A DNA stretch of 64,000 nt from Geodermatophilus tzadiensis (GCF_003002915.1 NZ_PVTG01000003.1:284537-348536), one strand, 5' to 3'; numbered from the stretch's first letter, positions 33,654 to 42,393 are shown. Numbers and translations: made by a program. Notes: generated by a model from the sequence alone, not told the origin.

Positions 33654-33991
33654 GCGTCACCGACACGCGGCTCGAGGCGCCCACCGGCGTCCGGGCGCAC
33701 ACGGTCGGCCGCGCGGAGGACGTGCCGCCGGGGGAGGGCCGGGCGTTCGTCGCCGGCGGGGTGCAGGTCGCCGTCTTCCGGCTGCGCGACGGCTCGCTGC
33801 ACGCCACCCAGGCCGCCTGCCCGCACGCCGGCGGCCCGCTCGCCGACGGGCAGACCGACCCCGACGTGCTGGTCTGCCCGCTGCACCTCTACGGCTTCCG
33901 GTGGACCGACGGCAGCTCCACCGCCGGCGTGCCCCCGGTGACGCGGTACCCGGTGCGCGAGGTCGACGGGCTGCTCGTCGTCGAGACCTGA
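33650..33991 (+). CDS. nirD: Nitrite reductase small subunit (Rieske type)
   Basis: 113 residues. A Rieske [2Fe-2S] fold with both ligand boxes: ACPHAGGPLADG and VCPLHLYGF. Most NirD proteins lack these ligands, whereas actinobacterial ones often keep them. It partners NirB. Its ATG overlaps the nirB stop by 4 nt. A strong hairpin begins 5 nt after the stop. Confidence 0.93.
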   Translation: MSVTDTRLEAPTGVRAHTVGRAEDVPPGEGRAFVAGGVQVAVFRLRDGSLHATQAACPHAGGPLADGQTDPDVLVCPLHLYGFRWTDGSSTAGVPPVTRYPVREVDGLLVVET

Positions 33992-33996
33992 GCGCC

Positions 33997-34047
33997 GTGT
34001 GCACGCAGCGCGGTCCGGGACCTCCCTGGTCCGCGTCGCGTGCACAC
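33997..34047 (+). terminator. Long hairpin after nirD
   Basis: GTGTGCACGC (33997-34006) pairs with GCGTGCACAC (34038-34047); after a two-base mismatch the stem continues with CGCGG and CCGCG. It starts 5 nt after the nirD stop and probably terminates the nitrate operon. Confidence 0.7.
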
Positions 34048-34109
34048 ATCGCGGTCGGCGTGTCCGCGGACGCCGGACAGGCCGGCGGCCCGGCACGAGC
34101 GACGTCGTC

Positions 34110-34928
34110 CTAGTCCTGGGCGGCGAGCAGCAGCGCGGCGAGCGGCTCGGCGGCGGCCACGAGCTCGTCGAGCTCGTCGGGCTCGAGGGCCTCGTAGGGC
34201 CTGGCCGCGAGGTCGTCGGTGAGCGCCTCGACCCGCTGCCTGACGGCCCGACCCCGTCCGCTCAGCCAGCCGTCGTCCCCGACGAGGCCGCGGTCGCGCA
34301 TCCCGTCGACCACGGCGGCGAGCTGGGCTGCCGGGAGGTGGTGGAGGCGGCCGAACCCCTCCGCCGGGAGGCCCGTGTCGAGGGCGAGGAGGACGTGGGC
34401 CTCGAGCCCGCCCACGCCCTCGACCATCAGGGCCGCGATGTGCCCGTCGCCACGGTGCTCGCGCAGGAGGGACGCCGCGTGGAAGAGGCGGGCTCCCGCG
34501 TCGTCGGGGACCGGGATCGCGCGGAGCGCGGCGTACATGGGCCGGCCCTCGACCGGGGCACTGGTCGCCGCCGTGGTCAGCAGGTCGGCGGCGCGGGCGA
34601 AGGCGGGGGACTCGACGCGGTCGCCGAGGACCCGACGCAGCGCCTTCACGCAGCCCGACCGGCGAGCTGCGATGGCCGCTCCCGGCGTGGTGGTCCGCCA
34701 CACCCCCGGGATGTGGCGGGCCACCTCGCCCGGGGCGAAGTTGTAGAAGAGCGCGTCCACCACCTCCGCCGGGACGAGCCCCAGGGGTGCCGCCCGCCCG
34801 GCGAAGTAGGTGTCCCAGTAGTCGGTGAACCCCAGGGCGAACATCGCCTCGTTGGGTTCGTCGGCCGAGTACGGGATGACACCGATCGGCTCGACGAGCT
34901 CGAACATCCGGCGAGCGAGCAGGTTCAT
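34110..34928 (-). CDS. SCO6745/SalK-like protein
   Basis: 272 residues. The pattern MNLLARRMFELVEPIGVIPYSADEPNEAMFALGFTDYWDTYFAGRAAPLG fits the SCO6745 family (SalK-like helix-turn-helix proteins), found in many actinobacteria and of unknown exact role. The internal segment VWRTTTPGAAIAARRSGCVKALRRVLGD is also characteristic. ATG 34928 opens directly before the conserved part; 32 residues of upstream open frame are Arg-rich and unlike the family. The family name is from memory. Confidence 0.8.
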   Translation of the reverse strand: MNLLARRMFELVEPIGVIPYSADEPNEAMFALGFTDYWDTYFAGRAAPLGLVPAEVVDALFYNFAPGEVARHIPGVWRTTTPGAAIAARRSGCVKALRRVLGDRVESPAFARAADLLTTAATSAPVEGRPMYAALRAIPVPDDAGARLFHAASLLREHRGDGHIAALMVEGVGGLEAHVLLALDTGLPAEGFGRLHHLPAAQLAAVVDGMRDRGLVGDDGWLSGRGRAVRQRVEALTDDLAARPYEALEPDELDELVAAAEPLAALLLAAQD

Positions 34929-35057
34929 CGGCTGGTCCTCCACGTGCGAGCTCCTGACCGTCGCCGGCCGACGCGCGGCCCGCGCCACGCTCGTGCGTAG
35001 ACGCCGCGGACTGCCCCGACTCATCGGTGCGATCGGCGACTCGGAGGACGACCACCG

Positions 35058-35522
35058 CTAGTCCTCGATGACGTCGAGGCCCTGCTCCCGCAGCCGGGCC
35101 AGGCCGGCCAGCATCCCCTCGAGCGCCTCCGAAGCGTGCCCCTCCCAGTCCTCGACCTCCCCGACGACGCGCAGCGGCGAGCGGGTGCGGTAGGACCTCG
35201 TGGGGTTGCCCGGGAACCGCTTGTCGGTCACGTTCGGGTCGTCCTCGAAGGGCCCGAGGGGCTCCACGACGTAGACGTGCCCCCGCTCCTCGCTCCCGGC
35301 CAGCGCGGTCGCCAGCTCCGCTCCCCAGGCGGCGGTGTCGACCAGCGCCGAGAAGTAGACGTGGTCCACCACCCGGCCGGCCTGGAAGTTCGACCCGCGG
35401 CCGGGGACCAGCTCGTCGCCCACGGCGAGGGCGGCCCTCGTCCCGTGGAAGAACGGCCCCGTCACGTGGGCGTAGTGGTCGTAGGTCACCGGGTCGCGGG
35501 CGCCGTCGTCCACACCGGTCAT
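35058..35522 (-). CDS. arr: NAD(+)-rifampin ADP-ribosyltransferase
   Basis: 154 residues, the size of Arr. FFHGTRAALAVGDELVPG, GHVYVVEPLGPFEDDP, NVTDKRFPGNPTRSYR and LRVVGEVEDW are near-complete Arr signatures. Arr transfers ADP-ribose from NAD to rifampin and so inactivates it; many soil actinobacteria carry it. ATG 35522 gives the usual N-terminus. It lies in the minus-strand block that splits the nitrate genes, with the methyltransferase gene 34 nt upstream. Confidence 0.93.
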   Translation of the reverse strand: MTGVDDGARDPVTYDHYAHVTGPFFHGTRAALAVGDELVPGRGSNFQAGRVVDHVYFSALVDTAAWGAELATALAGSEERGHVYVVEPLGPFEDDPNVTDKRFPGNPTRSYRTRSPLRVVGEVEDWEGHASEALEGMLAGLARLREQGLDVIED

Positions 35523-35556
35523 GGTGCCCGCCCGGTCCCGGACCCGAGGGGAGGGC

Positions 35557-36531
35557 TCAGGCGGGGCGCGTCTCGAGCACGTGCACGCCGGCGTCGGTCG
35601 GCACGTCGCGCGTGAGCCGCAGCCCCGCCGCCGTGCACAGGGCGGCGTACTCGGCTGCGGTGCGCTCGCGGCCGTGCAGCAGCAGGAGCATGTACAGGTC
35701 CATGCGCACCGCGGCCGGGTCGTCGGCAGCCCGCTCGGGCAGCACCGCCTCCACCACGAGCAGCACCGAGTCCGGCCGCATGGCCGCCCGGCAGGTGCAC
35801 AGCACGCGCACCGCGGCGTCGTCGTCCCAGTCGTGCAGGACGCGGGAGAGCAGGTAGGCGTCGGCACCGGCGGGGACCTCGGCGAAGAAGTCGCCGCCCA
35901 CGGCCGGGAGGTCGCTGTCGGCGACGACCTCGGGCAGGTCGAAGAGCACGACGTCGGAGCCCGGGAGGCCGTCGCGGACCGTGCGCAGCAGCGTCCCGCG
36001 GCCCCCGCCGACGTCCACCACCGAGGAGCAGCCGGTCAGGTCGTAGGCGGCGACGACCGCGCCGGCCTCGCGCGCCGACCGGTCGGCCATCGCCGCCTGG
36101 AAGGTCGCCAGCCGGGACGCGTCGGCCGACAGGTGCGCGAAGAACGGGAGGCCGTGGACCGTCTCGTACGGCGTCCCGCCGTCCCGCACCGCCGTCGGCA
36201 GCCCGGCGGCCGCGCCGAAGTACAGCTCCCCGCGTGTGGACACCCAGTCGCGCAGCGAGCCGGGCACCCCGGTGCGCAGCAGCCGGCCGGTGTCGGTCAG
36301 GGCGAACCGGCCGTCCCCGGTCTCGGCGAGCACGTCCTCGGCGGCCAGCCCGCGCAGCACCCGGTGCAGCGGGCCGGGCCGCGCGCCGAGCTCGCCCGCC
36401 AGGTCGACGGCGTCACGCGGCCCCCTGGCCAGCGCGTCGGGCACGCCCAGGGCGACGGCGGTGTGCAGCAGCTGGGTGACCAGGTAGCCGTCGGCCAGCC
36501 GGGCCAGCCGATCGGCGGCGGAGCCGGACAC
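35557..36531 (-). CDS. SAM-dependent O-methyltransferase
   Basis: 324 residues, plant-type/acetylserotonin O-methyltransferase fold. An N-terminal winged helix for dimerisation (VTQLLHTAVALGVPDALARGP..DLAGELGARPGPLHRVLRGLAAEDVL) precedes SAM motif I (VVDVGGGRGTLL) and the catalytic His in LSRVLHDWDDDAA. In actinobacteria such enzymes often modify polyketides or phenolics, but no biosynthetic genes are seen here. It is 34 nt upstream of arr on the same strand and may be co-transcribed. Confidence 0.9.
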   Translation of the reverse strand: MSGSAADRLARLADGYLVTQLLHTAVALGVPDALARGPRDAVDLAGELGARPGPLHRVLRGLAAEDVLAETGDGRFALTDTGRLLRTGVPGSLRDWVSTRGELYFGAAAGLPTAVRDGGTPYETVHGLPFFAHLSADASRLATFQAAMADRSAREAGAVVAAYDLTGCSSVVDVGGGRGTLLRTVRDGLPGSDVVLFDLPEVVADSDLPAVGGDFFAEVPAGADAYLLSRVLHDWDDDAAVRVLCTCRAAMRPDSVLLVVEAVLPERAADDPAAVRMDLYMLLLLHGRERTAAEYAALCTAAGLRLTRDVPTDAGVHVLETRPA

Positions 36532-36588
36532 GGCCGCGATGGTCGCACCGCGCCGGAGCCCCGATCAACGGGCCGGTGCGCGGGCTGC

Positions 36589-37377
36589 TCAGCCGAGGTC
36601 GGCCAGCGCGGCGGTGACCGCCTCGTCGCGGACGAAGTCCAGCGCCAGCAGCCGGTGCACCAGCACGCCGCGGCGGGTCGGCCGCAGGTCGGCCGGGCGC
36701 AGCCGGGGGAGGGCCGCGCCGCCGGGACGGGGCGAGGCCGGCGGCGGGTCGAGCAGGCCGCGGCGCTGCAGGTCGGTGAGGTCCTCGAGCGCGCCCCACG
36801 CCGTCCAGCCGCGCGGGTCCTGCGGCACCGGCGTCATCGGCAGCGGCAGCCGCTCGCGCCGGCCGACGGCGGCCAGCAGCACCAGCTGCCGGCCGGTCAG
36901 CTCGCCGGCCAGCCGCAGCCCGCGGTGCACGACGTCGGCGTCCAGGTCGGGGGAGACGGCGGCCTCGGCCAGCAGGTAGCCCAGGTGCCGGACCCGCCAC
37001 TCCTCGGTCGTGTCCGCGGCCGCCAGCACCACGGCCTCGGCCAGCTCGTCGGCCGGCGCCCGCTCGCCCGGGCCGGGGGCGAGGAAGCCGTCGGCGCGCA
37101 CCGACCGGCCCTGCGCGGCGCGGGTGACCGACAGCTCGGCGGCGAAGGCCAGGGCCGCACCGGCGCGGCAGCGGCCCCGGCGCGGGACCGGGGCGGGCAG
37201 GTCGGCGTCGGCCGCCGTCGCCGTCCGCCGCAGCCACGCGGCGAGCCGGTCGTCGAGGCGCACGCGCGCCGCCGCACCGTCGAACAGCAGCCCGGCCGCC
37301 GACCGCGCCATCGAGCCGGCCACCAGCTCGCCGGACTCCACCAGCGCGCGCCCGGGCGCGACCTCCACGTGCTCCAC
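36589..37377 (-). CDS. Uncharacterised protein, 262 residues
   Basis: I do not recognise this protein. It is soluble and helix-rich. The segments RHLGYLLAEAAVSPDLDADV, LTGRQLVLLAAVGRR, WTAWGALEDLTDLQRRGLLDP and LVHRLLALDFVRDEAVTAAL look conserved. The order 'layer of RHLGYLLAEA, then LxxxQLVLL, then LxxLxxRGLL' is reminiscent of Abi-alpha/DUF4393-like proteins, only as a guess. Start GTG 37377 (VEHVEVAPGR) is the sole reasonable one in frame. It is divergent from the nitrate transporter gene, 74 nt away. Confidence 0.6.
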   Translation of the reverse strand: MEHVEVAPGRALVESGELVAGSMARSAAGLLFDGAAARVRLDDRLAAWLRRTATAADADLPAPVPRRGRCRAGAALAFAAELSVTRAAQGRSVRADGFLAPGPGERAPADELAEAVVLAAADTTEEWRVRHLGYLLAEAAVSPDLDADVVHRGLRLAGELTGRQLVLLAAVGRRERLPLPMTPVPQDPRGWTAWGALEDLTDLQRRGLLDPPPASPRPGGAALPRLRPADLRPTRRGVLVHRLLALDFVRDEAVTAALADLG

Positions 37378-37451
37378 GCCTGGATCATCGTCGTTCCCGG
37401 CCCGTCCTGTCGGCCCGGCGCCGGGACCCTCACCACAGCGGGGCAGGGTCG

Positions 37452-38906
37452 GTGAGCACAACGGAACACGAGGTGCTCCCGACGGCGACGGCGGGGAAAC
37501 CGCCGCCCGCGACGCTGCTGCGCATGGCCGCCCCCACGCGCACCGCACCGCCCGCCGTCGCCGCGCCCGCCCCGCCGCGCGGTGGGCGGTGGATCGACGA
37601 CTGGCGCCCGGAGGACCCGGCCTTCTGGGAGTCCACCGGCAAGCGGGTCGCCCGCCGCAACCTCTTCTTCTCCGTGTTCTCCGAGCACGTCGGCTTCTCG
37701 ATCTGGAGCCTGTGGTCGGTCGTCGTGCTGTTCCTCCCCGAGTCGGTCTACGGCATCGACCCGGCCGGCAAGTTCCTGCTCACCACGCTGCCCACCGCGC
37801 TGGGCGCCTTCGTCCGGCTGCCCTACACCTTCGCCGTGGCCCGCTTCGGCGGCCGCACCTGGACCGTCGTCAGCGCCGCCCTGCTGCTGGTCCCGACGAT
37901 CGCCACGGCCGTCGTCCTCGAGCCCGGCGTCAGCTACACGACGCTGCTGGTCGTCTCCTGCCTGGCCGGGGTCGGCGGCGGCAACTTCGCCAGCTCGATG
38001 GCCAACATCAACGCCTTCTACCCCGACCGGCTCAAGGGCTGGGCCCTGGGCCTCAACGCCGGCGGCGGCAACCTCGGCGTCCCGGTCATCCAGCTCGTCG
38101 GCCTGCTGGTGCTGGCCACCGCCGGCGTCGAGCACCCACGGGTCGTGCTGCTCGTCTACCTGCCGCTGATCGTCGTCGCCGCCGTCGGCGCGGCCCTGCT
38201 CATGGACAACCTGACGACGGCGCGCAACCAGCCGCGGGCGATGCGCGAGGCCACCCGCGAGCCGCACACCTACGTGGTGTCCTTCCTCTACATCGGCACC
38301 TTCGGCTCGTTCATCGGGTTCGGCTTCGCCTTCGGCCAGGTGCTGCAGAACCAGTTCGCCGCGGACTTCGCCACCCCGCTGGCCGCGGCGTCGCTGACCT
38401 GGCTGGGACCGCTGCTGGGCAGCCTCGTCCGCCCGCTCGGCGGCTCGCTGGCCGACCGCTTCGGCGGCGCCCGGATCACCTGCTGGAACTTCGTGGCGAT
38501 GGCCGCCGGCGCCGGGGTCGTGTTCACCGCCAGCCAGGTGGGGTCGCTGCCGCTGTTCGTCGTCGGCTTCGTGCTGCTGTTCGTGCTCAGCGGCCTCGGC
38601 AACGGCTCGACCTACAAGATGATCCCGGCGATCTTCCGCACCCGGGCCCAGCAGGCGGTCGCCGCGGGGGAGGACGGCGCCGTGGCCGACCGGCGGGCGC
38701 TGCGGATGTCCGGGGCGCTCATCGGCATCGCCGGCGCGGTCGGCGCCTTCGGCGGGGTGCTGGTCAACCTGGCCTTCCGCCAGTCGTTCCTCACCACCGG
38801 CAGCGGGGACGCCGCCTACCTGGTGTTCATCGCCTTCTACGCCGTCTGCGTCGTCGTCACCTGGGCGGTCTACCTGCGCCCGACCGCCCGCACGGCCGGG
38901 GTGTAG
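37452..38906 (+). CDS. narK: Nitrate/nitrite transporter, NarK/NasA (MFS)
   Basis: 484 residues with twelve membrane helices after a 60-residue hydrophilic N-terminus. The nitrate signature appears as GGGNFASSMANINAFYPDRLKGWALGLNAGGGNLG. A second GNGSTYKMIPAIFR occurs in the C-terminal half, as expected for this family. It takes up nitrate or exports nitrite and fits the nasC-nirBD operon 3.5 kb upstream. GTG 37452. A near-perfect 26-bp hairpin follows. Confidence 0.92.
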   Translation: MSTTEHEVLPTATAGKPPPATLLRMAAPTRTAPPAVAAPAPPRGGRWIDDWRPEDPAFWESTGKRVARRNLFFSVFSEHVGFSIWSLWSVVVLFLPESVYGIDPAGKFLLTTLPTALGAFVRLPYTFAVARFGGRTWTVVSAALLLVPTIATAVVLEPGVSYTTLLVVSCLAGVGGGNFASSMANINAFYPDRLKGWALGLNAGGGNLGVPVIQLVGLLVLATAGVEHPRVVLLVYLPLIVVAAVGAALLMDNLTTARNQPRAMREATREPHTYVVSFLYIGTFGSFIGFGFAFGQVLQNQFAADFATPLAAASLTWLGPLLGSLVRPLGGSLADRFGGARITCWNFVAMAAGAGVVFTASQVGSLPLFVVGFVLLFVLSGLGNGSTYKMIPAIFRTRAQQAVAAGEDGAVADRRALRMSGALIGIAGAVGAFGGVLVNLAFRQSFLTTGSGDAAYLVFIAFYAVCVVVTWAVYLRPTARTAGV

Positions 38907-38939
38907 GGACCGGGTTCCTCCCGCCCGCACCTTCCCGCC

Positions 38940-38993
38940 AGATCTGCACGGTGGTGGCCATCGCGGACGCGATGGCCACCACTGTGCAGATCT
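38940..38993. terminator. 26-bp hairpin between narK and the NnaR-like gene
   Basis: AGATCTGCACGGTGGTGGCC with its continuation ATCGCG (38940-38965) pairs with 38968-38993 in all 26 positions except one G-T, with a 2-base turn. It lies 34 nt after the narK stop and 20 nt from the opposing gene's stop. It has no T-tract; likely a bidirectional terminator. Confidence 0.8.
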
Positions 38994-39012
38994 CGCGCCC
39001 GCGCCCCGCGGG

Positions 39013-40146
39013 TCAGACCGCGAGCCGGTACCCGCGCTTGACCACCGTCTCCACCAGCCCGGGACCGAGCGCGGCGCGCAGCCGGGTCACCGCCATCTCG
39101 ACGGCGTGGGCGTCCCCGCCGCCGGGCAGCCCGCGCCCCATGTCGGCCTTGGCGACGACGACCCCCGGGCGGGCGGCCAGCGCCCGCAGCACCGCGATCG
39201 GGCCGGGCGGCAGCTCCACCAGCCGGCCGTCGAGCACCGCCGCGTGGCCGCGCACCTGCAGCTCGGCGCTCCCCACCCGCAGCACCGGGTCGCGCTCCGG
39301 CAGCCGGGCCACCACCTCGCGGGCCAGCGCCCCCAGCCGCGACCGCTCGGGCTGCACGGTGCGGATCCCGGCCGCCTCCAGCGGTGCCGCCGTCACCGGG
39401 CCGACCGCCACCGGCAGCACCGGCCCGGACAGCGCGGCCACCACGCCGTCGCGCAGCCCCAGCTCGGCGGCCTCCGACAGCAGGCTCGCCGCCGCCGGCG
39501 CGCTGGTGAAGGTCACCGCGTCCACCGCCCCGGCCACGACCGAGCCGACCAGCCGGCGCAGCGGCCCGACGTCCTCCGGCAGCACCCACCGGTACACCGG
39601 CACGGTCAGCACCTCGGCACCGGTGGCCCGCAGCGCGGCGACGAAGTCGGGCAGCGGGTCGCCGTGCAGCTGGACGGCGACGCGGCGCCCGGCCAGCGCC
39701 CCCTCGGCGCCGGACAGCAGGTGCTCGAGGACCTCGGCCGACGACTCCGACGCCGGCGACCACGCGTCCACCAGCCCGCCGCCGCGGATGGCGCCGCGCG
39801 CCTTGGGACCGCGGGCGAGCACCCGGGCGCCGCGCAGGTGCTCCACCAGCGGCAGGTCCCACGCCTCGGCGGCCTCCAGCCACCCGCGGAACCCGACGCC
39901 GGTGGTGGCCACGACGAGGTCGACCGGCGCGGCGAGCACCGCCTCGGTGGCCGCGACCAGCTCGGCGTCGTCGGCGAGCGGCACGATCCGGATCGCCGGG
40001 GCGTAGACGACGCGGGCACCCCGCCGGTCGAGCAGCGCGCCGAGCTCCTCGCGCCGCCGGGCGGCGGTGACGGCCACCGTGTAGCCGGCCAGCGGGGCCG
40101 GGGCGGCTGCCTCGTCGGGGGCGGGGACGGCAGGGGAGGGGTGCAC
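39013..40146 (-). CDS. nnaR: HemD-like/winged-helix regulator of nitrate assimilation
   Basis: 377 residues. Residues 20-260 have the uroporphyrinogen-III synthase (HemD) fold (GYTVAVTAARRREELGALLDRRGARVVYAPAIRI, AVTFTSAPAAASLL). Residues 280-375 are an OmpR-type winged helix (LPPGPIAVLRALAARPGVVVAKADM..HAVEMAVTRLRAALGPGLVETVVKRGYRLAV). This architecture is that of NnaR, an activator of nitrate/nitrite assimilation in Streptomyces and mycobacteria. Its place beside narK and near nirBD supports that role. Whether it still makes siroheme precursor is unknown. Confidence 0.88.
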   Translation of the reverse strand: MHPSPAVPAPDEAAAPAPLAGYTVAVTAARRREELGALLDRRGARVVYAPAIRIVPLADDAELVAATEAVLAAPVDLVVATTGVGFRGWLEAAEAWDLPLVEHLRGARVLARGPKARGAIRGGGLVDAWSPASESSAEVLEHLLSGAEGALAGRRVAVQLHGDPLPDFVAALRATGAEVLTVPVYRWVLPEDVGPLRRLVGSVVAGAVDAVTFTSAPAAASLLSEAAELGLRDGVVAALSGPVLPVAVGPVTAAPLEAAGIRTVQPERSRLGALAREVVARLPERDPVLRVGSAELQVRGHAAVLDGRLVELPPGPIAVLRALAARPGVVVAKADMGRGLPGGGDAHAVEMAVTRLRAALGPGLVETVVKRGYRLAV

Positions 40147-40222
40147 GCCCCCATGGTCCGCGACCGTCGTTGCGGGCGTGTGACGAGCCGCCCCACCAGG
40201 TCCGGCGCCCCGCCCAGGACGC

Positions 40223-41656
40223 TCAGCGCTCGGCCCAGGACGCGACGAGGATGCTCGCGTCGTCCTGCAGCACGCCGTCCTGGTGGTCGAGGACCGCGTG
40301 CACCAGCCGGCGGACCGTCTCCGGCGGCGGCTGCCCGGCCGCGGCCGCGCGGGTCAGGAACTCGACCAGCCGCTGCTCGCCGAACCACCGCCCGGCGCTG
40401 TCCCGCGCCTCGGTGATGCCGTCGGTGTAGAGCACCAGCCAGTCGCCGGGCTCGAGCACCTCCTCGGCCACCCCGAAGCCGGCGTTCTCGAGACCGAACG
40501 GCACCCGTCCGCCCGCGCTCAGCTCCTTGACCACCCGCCCGTCGCGCAGCAGCAGCGGCGGCGGGTGCCCGGCACGCACGTACCGCAGCCGCCCGGAGGT
40601 GACGTCGAGCTCGGCCAGCACCCCGGTGACGAAGGCGCTACCGGGGAACGTGGCCTCGATCACCTCGTCGATCGCGCGGGCCTGGTCGTGGATGCCGCGC
40701 CCGGCCCGCCGCGTGCTGCGGGCGGCGGCGAGGCTCGCGGCGCTCATCAGACCGGCGCCGAGGCCGTGGCCCATGGCGTCGAGCACGGTCATCCACACGG
40801 CGTCCTCGCCGAGCGCGTAGTCGAAGGCGTCCCCGCCGACGTCCGCGCTCGGCTCCAGCAGCCCGGCCAGGACGAAGCTGTCGGTCGCGGCGGTGAGCGG
40901 CGGCAGCTGCTGCCACACCAGCTCGGCCGACGGCGACCGCGGGCGGCCGCGCCGGGTGCGCTCCAGGACGTCGCCGTAGACCCCCATCGACGTGACCAGG
41001 TGGGCGAGCATCGAGGCCAGCCACCCGCACTGCTCCCGCAGGTCGGGGTCCTCGAGGTCCCGGGCCTCCGCCACCCGCACCTCGAGCACGCCCATCCGGT
41101 CGGCGCCGTCCAGCAACGGCACCCACAGGCGGGGGACGCCGCCGGACTCCGAGGGCAGCGGCCGCCCGGTCTGGAAGACCCGGCCGGGCAGGGTGCCGTC
41201 GACGGCGACCGGCTCGGTGCGCGCCCGGCCGTCGGGGAGCCGGAGCAGCCACCGCTGCTCGTGGTCGACGACGTGCACGGCGACGTCGACACCGAGGACC
41301 CGGCCGGCCCGCGCGCCGAGCGCGCCCAGCCGGTCGGGCGGAGCGGAGCGGGCGGCCTCCAGCAGCTGGAGCAGCGCCGCGAGCAGGCCGGTGGTGGGCC
41401 GCGGCGGGCGCAGCGGCCGCGAGTAGGGCACCCGGCGGGCCGCGGAGAGCTCGTCGAGCCGCTCGTTGACCGCGACGGCCAGCAGGTCGCCGTCGACGTC
41501 CGGCAGGGTCGCCAGCCCGTCGAGGTAGGCCTCCAGGTCGAACAGGTCGGCGTCGCCGCCCAGCTCGAAGTACCGCAGCCACAGCTGCTCGAGCCCGAGG
41601 TCGGCGTGACCGAACGCAGCGCGCAGCTGGATCCGCCGGTCCTCGGCCGTCGTCAT
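40223..41656 (-). CDS. SpoIIE-type PP2C phosphatase with GAF domain
   Basis: 477 residues. A helical N-terminus (1-90), a GAF sensor (about 95-235), and a C-terminal SpoIIE/PP2C phosphatase (255-477) with DVGGDAFDYALGEDAVWMTVLDAMGHGLGAGLMSA, YVRAGHPPPLLLRDG, VLYTDGITEARD and DDASILVA; the metal-binding Asp residues are kept. Such enzymes dephosphorylate anti-sigma antagonists, linking a signal to a sigma factor. Its ATG shares one base with the stop of the ANTAR gene upstream, so both are co-translated. Confidence 0.9.
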   Translation of the reverse strand: MTTAEDRRIQLRAAFGHADLGLEQLWLRYFELGGDADLFDLEAYLDGLATLPDVDGDLLAVAVNERLDELSAARRVPYSRPLRPPRPTTGLLAALLQLLEAARSAPPDRLGALGARAGRVLGVDVAVHVVDHEQRWLLRLPDGRARTEPVAVDGTLPGRVFQTGRPLPSESGGVPRLWVPLLDGADRMGVLEVRVAEARDLEDPDLREQCGWLASMLAHLVTSMGVYGDVLERTRRGRPRSPSAELVWQQLPPLTAATDSFVLAGLLEPSADVGGDAFDYALGEDAVWMTVLDAMGHGLGAGLMSAASLAAARSTRRAGRGIHDQARAIDEVIEATFPGSAFVTGVLAELDVTSGRLRYVRAGHPPPLLLRDGRVVKELSAGGRVPFGLENAGFGVAEEVLEPGDWLVLYTDGITEARDSAGRWFGEQRLVEFLTRAAAAGQPPPETVRRLVHAVLDHQDGVLQDDASILVASWAER

Positions 41657-42393
41657 CAGCGCAGCCGGCGGACGGCGGAGTCGACCACCGCCCGGGCCGC
41701 CTGCCGCAGCGTGCCGGCGTCCCCTCCGGAGCGGGACAGCAGCATGGCCAGCGCCGTCTCCTCGCCGACCCCGTGCCGGGCCATGAGCACGCCCTTCGCG
41801 GTGCTCACCACGTCGCGGGCCGCCACCGCCCGCCGCAGGTCGTCGCTGGCCCGTCGCGCCCGCTCGCGCGCGGTCACGTGGGTGACCAGCAGGGCGGCCT
41901 GCGCCGCGGACAGGGTGAGCACCTGCGTGTCGTGCGCGGTGAAGACACCCGGACCGCCTCCGTAGACCTTGAGGGCACCGAGCGCGCGGTCCCCGGCCAC
42001 CAGGGGCGCGCTCAGGGTCGACAGCAGACCCAGGTCGGTGGCCGCGGCTGCCCAGCGGGGCCAGCGGCCGTCGGTGCGCAGGTCGTCGACGCGCACCAGC
42101 GTCCGGCCGGCGGCCGCGGCCAGGCACGGGCCCTCGTCGAGCTCGTACTGCAGCGCGTCGGCGCGCTCGACCAGCGGGTCGGTCGCCCCCGACGTCCGCC
42201 GGCCGGACCGGTCCACGATCGACACGCCGGCGCCGGTGGCCCCCGGCACGGTCTCGAGGAGCAGCGAGCTGACGAGACCGAGCGCGGCGGCGACGGTCTC
42301 CTCGGAGAGCAGCAGGCCCGACACGCGGGCGGAGACGACCGACAGCTCGTCGGCGAGGGGCATGGGTCTGGGGGCGTCGTGGCGCACGGGCAC
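41656..42393 (-). CDS. GAF-ANTAR regulator
   Basis: 245 residues. GAF domain about 15-165 (LLETVPGATGAGVSIVDRSGRRTSGATDPLVERADALQYELDEGPCL). The C-terminal ANTAR domain (LRRAVAARDVVSTAKGVLMARHGVGEETALAMLLSRS) is complete. It is coupled to the phosphatase gene, suggesting one signalling pathway with an RNA and a protein arm. ATG 42393, or an in-frame ATG at 42363, may be the start. It is a different subgroup from the one at 18086. Confidence 0.9.
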   Translation of the reverse strand: MPVRHDAPRPMPLADELSVVSARVSGLLLSEETVAAALGLVSSLLLETVPGATGAGVSIVDRSGRRTSGATDPLVERADALQYELDEGPCLAAAAGRTLVRVDDLRTDGRWPRWAAAATDLGLLSTLSAPLVAGDRALGALKVYGGGPGVFTAHDTQVLTLSAAQAALLVTHVTARERARRASDDLRRAVAARDVVSTAKGVLMARHGVGEETALAMLLSRSGGDAGTLRQAARAVVDSAVRRLR

